Shown here: piece after piece, positions 1 to 6,606 of the stretch
How positions within the stretch are numbered: position 1 is the stretch's first letter
Layout of the letters: each line of letters begins with the position of its first letter
NCBI GenBank assembly: GCA_012514255.1
Contig: JAAZAP010000090.1
Coordinates: 1-30,570 of the forward strand
Origin: Bacteroidales bacterium
GTDB taxonomy: Bacteria > Bacteroidota > Bacteroidia > Bacteroidales > VadinHA17
Reading direction: 5' to 3'
Length of the DNA stretch: 30,570 nucleotides
Made by a program: the position numbers and the translations under genes
Notes under the pieces: generated by a model
Databases searched by the model: none
What the model saw: the letters and a program-made list of their open reading frames with translations, nothing else
What the model was told of the DNA's origin: nothing

Positions 1-1232
1 GGGCAGGTGGTAGTTACTGTTTGTGTTGCCCCGACAAAAGAAATGACAGCGGTCTGAGAACCTGCGACAGCCGGGATCTTGCCAAACTTAAGAGATGCGT
101 TTGGAATAACAGCTGATGTACCGTCAGAATATGTGCCTGTTACAACAATACCCCTGGTGTTGAATATGATAGAATCGCTGTTGAAGTAATAATATGTGGT
201 AAGAGCTGGCATCGTAGTAATCTCCAGACTTACAACAGGGTTGGTTACTTCCAGTTTGTAGATGGTTGATACCGCCTGACAGAATGCACCCTGCTTGGTT
301 TTGCTGTATGCCACAACAACTGTCTTTTCCCCGAGTGTAGTCATATCAGGAATGACATTGAATGACAGATCTGCAGAATCAACCTCCTCGGAAGATCCGT
401 CAGCGAATGTGACAGTGGCTATTGCATCACCCCAGTAGTTTTCGTTGCCTAATTCAACAAAGGAAGGAGCTCCTGTTATATCAATCGAGACCGGGTCAAC
501 GTCCTCTATAGCAGTAATCTTAGAAGGTATAAGGTATGCCTTTTTCATCTCGAAATGGCTGCCATCGGTCACCAGGAAAGCCGCGATATCATCCGTGGCA
601 GAAACCGGTTGCTGATATGTCATGACCAGTGTTACGCCATTTGTTCCAACGGCAGTGGCTGTTACAAATACATTGCCGGTAGCAGAATGATCAATATCAA
701 GAGAAACACGGGCACCTTGCATAGTCGAAAGGAAGTCGTTCCAGATATCTCCATCTCCGTCAGTGTCAGGATAGTTGAAGGATATCAGGCCTAAATCGAA
801 ATCATCGTTACCCCAACCGTAAGCATCGGAACGGAGAGTAAAATATCCTACCTCACCATTTTCGGGGGTGTAATCTTCCGGGTTGGCTTCTACATTGGAT
901 ACGGCAAGATTCCAGTTGTTCCAGTTGCTGACACCGGTACCGTAGTTTAAAAACTCCAAATGCAAAAGCTTGTTTGCAGGAATGATGAAGTAATCAGAAT
1001 GAGCGCCATTCCAGCCGGTAGTGTTGTTTTCGGCTCCTACTATCGCAGAAACGATAATAAGATAAGTAGTGTCACCAGTATTTGGCTTCAAAGCTGCAAT
1101 CGAGTCGATCCTTCTTTGCAGGTCCGCGGGCGCGTTTATTGAATAAATATCCAAATCCTCGCACCCAACCACGACAAATGCTGCCATAACTGTAGCGTAC
1201 AATACGCATTTCATCAGTTTAATTGTTTTCAT
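1..1232 (-). CDS. Ig-like surface lipoprotein, 3' end outside the window
   Basis: I translated this open frame by hand: it runs from an ATG at 1232 to the window edge, about 410 codons with no stop. The N-terminus is a lipoprotein signal (MKTIKLMKC..., lipobox VVGC, Cys about residue 24), so the product is probably anchored in the outer membrane. Residues about 45-200 form a beta-rich region with many Trp, Asn and Gly (GVSNWNNWN, DAYGWGNDDFD, DTDGDGD) that I do not recognise. After that come two tandem repeats resembling bacterial Ig-like group 3 folds: ATVTFADGSSEE with TLGEKTVVVAYS, then VVTGTYSDGTSA with AGSQTAVISFVG. Such folds usually act as spacers or carriers for binding or catalytic domains, which would be encoded to the left. 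Its upstream region shares four boxes with the region before the first susC gene, which suggests co-regulation. It could be a glycan-binding protein or the front part of a glycosidase. Confidence 0.8.
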   Translation of the reverse strand, partial: MKTIKLMKCVLYATVMAAFVVVGCEDLDIYSINAPADLQRRIDSIAALKPNTGDTTYLIIVSAIVGAENNTTGWNGAHSDYFIIPANKLLHLEFLNYGTGVSNWNNWNLAVSNVEANPEDYTPENGEVGYFTLRSDAYGWGNDDFDLGLISFNYPDTDGDGDIWNDFLSTMQGARVSLDIDHSATGNVFVTATAVGTNGVTLVMTYQQPVSATDDIAAFLVTDGSHFEMKKAYLIPSKITAIEDVDPVSIDITGAPSFVELGNENYWGDAIATVTFADGSSEEVDSADLSFNVIPDMTTLGEKTVVVAYSKTKQGAFCQAVSTIYKLEVTNPVVSLEITTMPALTTYYYFNSDSIIFNTRGIVVTGTYSDGTSAVIPNASLKFGKIPAVAGSQTAVISFVGATQTVTTTC

Positions 1233-1368
1233 AGATCAGAGGTTTAGTTCATTTGCATAATATAATTCTTATACCTGGGTTGCCTTAGAAACTCAATATC
1301 TGAAAATGTCTTTATGATACTTGCCAACAAGGTTATGGCAATAAAACAAATGCTAATTTCTGTATTAC

Positions 1369-1383
1369 GTGTAATTTTTACAC
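1369..1383 (-). promoter_or_regulatory. Box D, 15-bp inverted repeat, candidate operator
   Basis: The sequence GTGTAATTTTTACAC is a perfect 6-bp inverted repeat around a 3-bp centre. The counterpart at 23449-23463 has the same outer half-sites (GTGTA and TACAC), the same total length and matching flanks (AC before, TT after). The size suits a dimeric repressor or activator. An arabinose-responsive regulator is the obvious candidate, but none is encoded in this window. Confidence 0.6.
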
Positions 1384-1496
1384 TTTTATAATTACTTTTC
1401 TATTTGATTAGTAAAAGCTGATTAATGTAATTTGGCGACCTTTTTCCCTCATGCAATTTAGCAAGTTATTCCAATTTTAGAAAGCGTTTCAGCTTT

Positions 1497-1519
1497 TTTT
1501 TTGCAAACGATTGAAATAA
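1497..1519 (-). promoter_or_regulatory. Box A, 23-bp conserved element (TTTGCAAACGATT core)
   Basis: It matches 23588-23610 at 22 of 23 positions; the only difference is G1513 against T23604. The core has an imperfect dyad around CG (TTGCAAA-CG-ATTGAAA), as in LacI-family operators. Box A lies exactly 36 nt from box B in both regions. The bound factor is unknown. Confidence 0.55.
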
Positions 1520-1606
1520 AAGGTTACAGGTATCTGGCCGCTACAGGTCAGGAAGAGAGTCTACGGCAAATTTTATGGCATCATCTGGCATCGCGGACCA
1601 GTGATT

Positions 1607-3766
1607 TTACGGTGTGATTAAAATATTGAACTCGAAGCTTGCCGTATAACTCTCCCCTGCCTCCGGCGAATAGACCAGTGCCTGCCTGACCGTGTATTCT
1701 TCTCCGGGGCTGCACCTTCCCGGATGCTGTCCGAGGGAAAAGACAAAACTAGTCTCATTGAACTCCGAGAAAATCCTGTTCTCCCCGGACTCTCCCGATA
1801 CATATGCGCACACATCCCCTGCAGCATTGAACCAGTGGCCGTAGCCGTTGGCGGTGGACGAAGATGCGAAGGTGCCGTTCCTGTTCACGCCGTAAAACCT
1901 GATCTTACTGGTTGATGAAGGCTGTCCGATATTAAAGGTTATTTCTGACCCTGTCATTACAAAAGCGTAACAGAGCTTTACCAGGTCTATTGACACGGTT
2001 GTCCCGCTGTAATCTGTCTGGTCAGCCTTGAATGAAACATTATACACGAATGAGGTATCATGAGGCTGATCTTCCCCGGTAAAGTCAAGCAGACCGTATA
2101 TGTTTGTGCCTTCAAACTTAACCCTGTATGGCCATTGCTCATCGTTTGACTCGTCATCATCCCATGGATGCATCCAGTAGACTGCAGGAGCGCTGCTTAC
2201 CACGAACCAAAGATCCTGGCAGTTTGCCGGGCAAACGAACGACGCTGTGCCGGAGGATGCAGAGAACATGTCACTATACACCCTGGTGCCATCAGTAAGC
2301 AGGGCAACATAACCGTAACGCCAACCAGCAGCTGAACTGTTGATGGATCTGTATCCCGGTGCCCCGGCTATCCCCTCGAAAGTGGCTGTAACATCTGTGC
2401 CTGCATCGGGCACATTAAGCCTGATAACGTTGTATCCGTGGTTTTCAATACAGTCCTCCGGCACAATCTGCCTGAAGCCGTCAGCTGCCTTGTTCAGGCT
2501 GCAGCTATGCTCTCCTATGCGACTGCTGCCGATGGCACGCAGGGCATCCAGGTCCCAGGTCACCATCCTGCGTGCATAGTCAAACTGTTCATCATTATAT
2601 TGTTCAAGGGAGATGCCGGTGATCCGCATATAAGCCTTCGCGGGATCCTCCACACCGGCAGCCCCGGACTCACGCCACAAACGGGCAATGAAATCCTGCC
2701 CATGTTTATCTGCCCAGTAATAGTTTATGAAGTAGTTGGCATAACGCTGGTATTCATTGAAGGTTGAACGGTGGCAGTTTTCAATATAAACATTGAAGTT
2801 ATAACTGTTGAAGGCCTCTTCCGGGTAACTCTGGTAGGCCTGCCATTGAGCGCACTGTTCCCAGTAGCCGTTGCCGCCATTGCCGCCAAATCCATACCTC
2901 CAGCCAGAGTTGCCTCCATGATCACAATAGACCTGGTACTGGAAACTGTGACCTATCTCGTGTGCTATGGTTGATCCTACGGGCTGACATGTGGATGGGC
3001 TTACCCACAGTGCACCAATTGTATTGTCATAGCCTGCCCCGGTCGCCAGCCAGTCAGTCTGATAAAGCAGGAAGATCATCATCTTGTACTGATCTGTCTT
3101 TGAATTCCCCGGAGTGAGAAATCCGAGAGTATTGACGTTCATGTCCCAGAACTCCTCAGCCTTCTCCAGCAGGTCATCAATATCCACCCTGTACTTCGGA
3201 TCAGCACAGGTGGTCGGTGTAACAAAACCATGCTCATCATAACCCTTGCCCCAGAAGACGATGAAATGCTCCGACTGCCTGCTGCGGCCGAAATACCATG
3301 TGCTTGTGCTGTTAAACAGATCCATTCCTCTCAGATCCTGTGGTATATATATCCTGCTCACGTCCACGGAGGCAGGATCGAATCCTGCTTCCTGGACCAC
3401 AGTGATAGTGCCCCTGGTTGCACCGGATACCACTGTCACACTGGCAGTACGCACTGATGGTGTGGTGTTTTTCTCATATGTCAGTTTCACCGTTACCGAC
3501 ACTCCGGGCACACCCCCAAGAATGGAGGCATCAAGCCATAGCTGGTCAATGGATATGATACTCCACTTCTGATCAGAGGAGATCTTCACCGTGGCTTCTC
3601 CTCCCGCAGCTTCAGCAGTTATCTCGGTAGCCGAGATGACCAGGTTCGCCTCCGGCTCGGGCTCCTTCCCGCATGCAACAAGCAGAAGCAATCCCAGGCA
3701 AAAGAAAAGAATGTTAATCCTCCCCGAATATCTGTTATGGTTATCTGTTTCTTTTACCTGTTTCAT
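1607..3766 (-). CDS. BACON-domain lipoprotein with HEIGH zinc-protease motif
   Basis: With the ATG at 3766 the product has 719 residues (an in-frame ATG at 3775 is also possible; a TTG further upstream is unlikely). A long hydrophobic signal ends in lipobox LLVAC (Cys32), giving a surface or periplasmic lipoprotein. Residues 41-128 resemble a BACON domain, often seen in Bacteroidota carbohydrate-active proteins. The middle (about 135-560) resembles DUF6055 and contains HEIGH at 269-273, the HExxH zinc motif, followed by Glu303 in WEQCAQW, a possible third ligand. The last 145 residues resemble DUF4859, a beta-rich module of unknown role. It follows the DUF5695-type gene by about 40 nt in the same operon. 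A metallopeptidase acting on a glycoprotein carrier is plausible; a glycosidase fold with a chance HExxH cannot be excluded. Domain names come from recognition, not a search. Confidence 0.8.
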   Translation of the reverse strand: MKQVKETDNHNRYSGRINILFFCLGLLLLVACGKEPEPEANLVISATEITAEAAGGEATVKISSDQKWSIISIDQLWLDASILGGVPGVSVTVKLTYEKNTTPSVRTASVTVVSGATRGTITVVQEAGFDPASVDVSRIYIPQDLRGMDLFNSTSTWYFGRSRQSEHFIVFWGKGYDEHGFVTPTTCADPKYRVDIDDLLEKAEEFWDMNVNTLGFLTPGNSKTDQYKMMIFLLYQTDWLATGAGYDNTIGALWVSPSTCQPVGSTIAHEIGHSFQYQVYCDHGGNSGWRYGFGGNGGNGYWEQCAQWQAYQSYPEEAFNSYNFNVYIENCHRSTFNEYQRYANYFINYYWADKHGQDFIARLWRESGAAGVEDPAKAYMRITGISLEQYNDEQFDYARRMVTWDLDALRAIGSSRIGEHSCSLNKAADGFRQIVPEDCIENHGYNVIRLNVPDAGTDVTATFEGIAGAPGYRSINSSAAGWRYGYVALLTDGTRVYSDMFSASSGTASFVCPANCQDLWFVVSSAPAVYWMHPWDDDESNDEQWPYRVKFEGTNIYGLLDFTGEDQPHDTSFVYNVSFKADQTDYSGTTVSIDLVKLCYAFVMTGSEITFNIGQPSSTSKIRFYGVNRNGTFASSSTANGYGHWFNAAGDVCAYVSGESGENRIFSEFNETSFVFSLGQHPGRCSPGEEYTVRQALVYSPEAGESYTASFEFNILITP

Positions 3767-3806
3767 TCCAATCATTCTATATGTCAATTCAACAATGTCA
3801 TGAAGA

Positions 3807-6602
3807 TCAGTCTGCGTGCCTCCTGTGCCTGATCTTCATCTTCACCATATGGCTGTCAGATGATACCGACAGCTCAAAGATAGTGGTTCCGTTCTTTACT
3901 GCTGACGGCCTGATCCGCTTGCCATCAAGGCGGATCTTGGCTCCCCGGCCAGAGGTGATAATCATCCTTGTCTGATGGTCGTCCCCTGACCTGTTCTCCA
4001 GTGCAAAGGTCACCCTCTTCATTGATCTGTCAATCTCTATTTCTTTGCCTTCGGCGAAGCCATCGCGCTCCAGTTCGATTGTAAATCTCCGGTCTGTTGT
4101 GACAGCAGAGAAGCGAGCCCTGACACCATCACGCGGCTCAACCAGGAATGACCTTTCCCCGGTTGCCAGCGTCCCTCCATAGGCGATCCATCCAAACAGC
4201 GGGTCATCAGCCAGGACCGTTTGTGCCGTGCGGAAGATGGCTCCATTGCCCAGATCAGCCTCGCCGTCATAGTACCATGCTCCCCGGTCGATATTTTTTC
4301 TTATCCATGCACGTCCCGTTTTTGATTCCATAAAAGCCCATCCCATGGCCCCGTCACGCTCTTTTCCCGGGTACCAGTACCCGTAGTCTGATTCTTCAGT
4401 ACCAGTATTCATGAGAGCGTAGGGTGCAAGGTAAGAGGCATAACCCAGTTGCAGCCAGTCATACGGCTTTTCAGCAAATCTAATGGCATAGTCAAGGACC
4501 GACCATCCTCCCATTCTTGCCATGTAGCTGAGACAGTGGTTATCAGAACTGTAGGTAAAATCACTTCCCAGCAGAAAATACTTGGCCTCCAGCCAGCCGC
4601 GGACAGCCAGGCCTGCATAGTGCTGCCTCTCCATGAAATCACGTGCTGCCTCCCTGGTAACCGAGGAATGCGAGTACCATACACTGTCATTCTTGTCGAA
4701 CCACAGGTTGGTGTCCGGCTCCATCTCATTCAGGGTCCCGTACTTTGCAAAGGCATAGGAGGACTCGAATGCGGTACGATCAATGGCATACTCGGACCTG
4801 AATGGATACCTGTCATCATAGATAAAATACTTGACCTTCTTTTCATATTCAGCCCTGAGCCAGTCAGCCTCCACCTGCCTGCCTTCGCGTTTCAGGTCAG
4901 CAATAAGGTTTTCTATCACCAGCTCATTGTAGCATCCCCACTTGTAGGTCTCATACCAGGGCAGGATCTCATAGGGGTAGATAAAATAGGCCCTGGCTGT
5001 CTGCCATGCACGCTCCAGGTAGCCGGCAGCATCAAGATAATGCACCATGTCAGGATACATCCTGGCTATCTGGTACATGTGGTAGTAGAGCATGGTGACA
5101 TGTGGATAGTCATATGATCTCCAGATCTTCATTTTATCAAGGTTGGAATGCCTGATTTTTGCCCTCTCCACAGGGTCACGCGCCACCTTCCAGTTGGGTA
5201 CACCATAGATGCCGTAGGGATAGGGATCATCCGTATCAGTTCTCTGAAGGCCGTTCCAGACGAAATTTTTAAGGTAGTACTCAACGGCTTCAATCTCCTG
5301 CCGGTCAGGGTAAAAGACATTCTTTGCGGCAACATATGGAGCCTTGCAGAGACCGGGGTCATCGCACGCAAGCACATAACCCCACCATCCGTCAAATCCG
5401 TCAGTATTATCAGGCCCACGCAGGATGCCGTTCTTCATGTCATAGGCTGAGAAGAGGCCATTGTACCATTTTGTGGTATCACGGTGCTGGGTGCTGTTCA
5501 CGATGAATGAACTCCTTTTCTTTACCAGGGTTTCAAGCGGTTCAGTGGCGAAAAATTCAAGGTATGTTTTTTGTTTACCACCATAATGAACCGTCAGCAG
5601 ATTTTCACCAAGCCTCCTGAAGCTCACTTCATAGAGATGGTGTCCCGGAAGTTTTTCTCCCAGGTATCTGATATCGGTGTCGCCGGGGTGCTCAGGCACT
5701 ATTGAATCAATCTGGTTCATTGTGTGAAGAGAGAACTGTGCCTTCAGGTCAGTCGGGATGGTCATTCCCGGCACAACCCTGATGTCAAAGAGCCCCTCGT
5801 CATAAAGCAGCTGGCGCATCATGTCCCAACTGTCAGCCCAGGCTATCCTGAACCTGTATTTCAGTGATTCACGGCCGCTGTCGCCTCCCAGGGTGACGGA
5901 TGTGTGGGGCTGCCTCCAAGTGCCTGATGGCACACTGTTACCTGCCACCGCAGAGTGCATATAGACCTTGTATCCTCCGCGGCCTCCGTCAAAGTACTCC
6001 AGCCCTGTTCCCTCGGCGGCAAGGATCATAAGGAAAGGTGGTTCCCCGGAAGGCCTGGTAAAATAAAGGAATGAGCCATTACCTGAGATAAAATGATGTT
6101 TTGTAAAACTCCTTTCAAAAATAGTGTCCGGATTTTCACTGCGGGCAATGCTCCATGGCAGATAAAGTGCCAGGTCACCAATCTCAACCTCAACTCCCTG
6201 CCTGACTCCTGCTTCGATCTCGTAATGAAGCACATTCCCGTCAAGAGAGAAACTCTGCCTCAGTGTTACCGGGTCACCCGTATGATCTGATTCCAGCACT
6301 GCCCTGTTACCCTCAATGATCAGTTCACCGGGCCTGTCATATGGTCTTTCAATCCATGGGCCGTCACCGCTCCTGTATACGATCTTTATCCTCCCCCACG
6401 GAGCCCGGTTACTGATAATATCGGCCCCGTGGCGGTCAGACGGGTCAGTGACCGAGACCAGCCCGTCAGCTGTGACAAGGGCTCTCATCTTTTCACTCTG
6501 CAAAACCTTCCCCTTTTCCTGGCCGTAAACAGCCGGAAAAGCACCGCCAAAGATGAGCAGTGAAAGGACAAGTAAATCCTGAATGATAGTTCTTACTCTC
6601 AT
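3807..6602 (-). CDS. Secreted DUF5695-type protein, possible glycoside hydrolase
   Basis: The 931-residue product has a cleavable signal peptide without a lipobox (cleavage probably after AVYG, about residue 27). Residues about 30-270 look like a beta-sandwich, and about 360-780 are helix-rich with many Trp, Tyr, Asp and Glu, as in (alpha/alpha)6-barrel sugar enzymes: NTDGFDGWWGY near 400, YDYPHVTMLYYHMYQ near 500, WYETYKWGCYNE near 550, GYWYPGKERDGAMGW near 745. The C-terminal 110 residues look like a small beta domain. I recognise the overall pattern as DUF5695, for which I know no assigned reaction. The gene starts 4 nt after the third DUF1680 gene ends, so they are probably co-translated. 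The setting suggests action on an arabinose-containing glycan. Family call moderate, function inferred. Confidence 0.8.
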   Translation of the reverse strand: MRVRTIIQDLLVLSLLIFGGAFPAVYGQEKGKVLQSEKMRALVTADGLVSVTDPSDRHGADIISNRAPWGRIKIVYRSGDGPWIERPYDRPGELIIEGNRAVLESDHTGDPVTLRQSFSLDGNVLHYEIEAGVRQGVEVEIGDLALYLPWSIARSENPDTIFERSFTKHHFISGNGSFLYFTRPSGEPPFLMILAAEGTGLEYFDGGRGGYKVYMHSAVAGNSVPSGTWRQPHTSVTLGGDSGRESLKYRFRIAWADSWDMMRQLLYDEGLFDIRVVPGMTIPTDLKAQFSLHTMNQIDSIVPEHPGDTDIRYLGEKLPGHHLYEVSFRRLGENLLTVHYGGKQKTYLEFFATEPLETLVKKRSSFIVNSTQHRDTTKWYNGLFSAYDMKNGILRGPDNTDGFDGWWGYVLACDDPGLCKAPYVAAKNVFYPDRQEIEAVEYYLKNFVWNGLQRTDTDDPYPYGIYGVPNWKVARDPVERAKIRHSNLDKMKIWRSYDYPHVTMLYYHMYQIARMYPDMVHYLDAAGYLERAWQTARAYFIYPYEILPWYETYKWGCYNELVIENLIADLKREGRQVEADWLRAEYEKKVKYFIYDDRYPFRSEYAIDRTAFESSYAFAKYGTLNEMEPDTNLWFDKNDSVWYSHSSVTREAARDFMERQHYAGLAVRGWLEAKYFLLGSDFTYSSDNHCLSYMARMGGWSVLDYAIRFAEKPYDWLQLGYASYLAPYALMNTGTEESDYGYWYPGKERDGAMGWAFMESKTGRAWIRKNIDRGAWYYDGEADLGNGAIFRTAQTVLADDPLFGWIAYGGTLATGERSFLVEPRDGVRARFSAVTTDRRFTIELERDGFAEGKEIEIDRSMKRVTFALENRSGDDHQTRMIITSGRGAKIRLDGKRIRPSAVKNGTTIFELSVSSDSHMVKMKIRHRRHAD

Positions 6603-6606
6603 ACTG

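Larger units (their letters stand above)
1233..1606 (-). promoter_or_regulatory. 374-nt non-coding region with shared promoter boxes
   Basis: This AT-rich gap separates the HEIGH-motif lipoprotein gene from the Ig-like lipoprotein gene, and no ORF in it looks real. It holds four boxes also found in the same order in the gap before the first susC gene: box A 1497-1519, box B 1447-1460, box C 1421-1430, box D 1369-1383. I found no convincing Bacteroidetes -7 element (TAnnTTTG) at the right distance from a -33 element, so no promoter is placed exactly. Near the upstream gene's stop there are short direct repeats (TACAGGT at 1525-1531 and 1542-1548) of unknown meaning. Confidence 0.7.

Noticed and set aside
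1233..1368. Bacteroidetes -33/-7 promoter (TTTG and TAnnTTTG) downstream of box D
   Set aside because: The best candidate, TAACCTTG, has a mismatch and the TTTG before it is only about 11 nt away, so I do not call it.
1525..1548. Direct repeat TACAGGT spaced 17 bp, near the stop of the HEIGH-motif gene
   Set aside because: Seven bases, two copies, not present before susC; may be chance.
3767..3787. TTG start extending the HEIGH-motif lipoprotein
   Set aside because: ATG codons at 3775 and 3766 give a normal lipoprotein signal; the TTG adds only polar residues before it.
4449..5117. Open frame of 222 codons on the plus strand
   Set aside because: It lies fully inside the DUF5695-type gene on the other strand; no signal, motif or family resemblance. 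A shadow frame.
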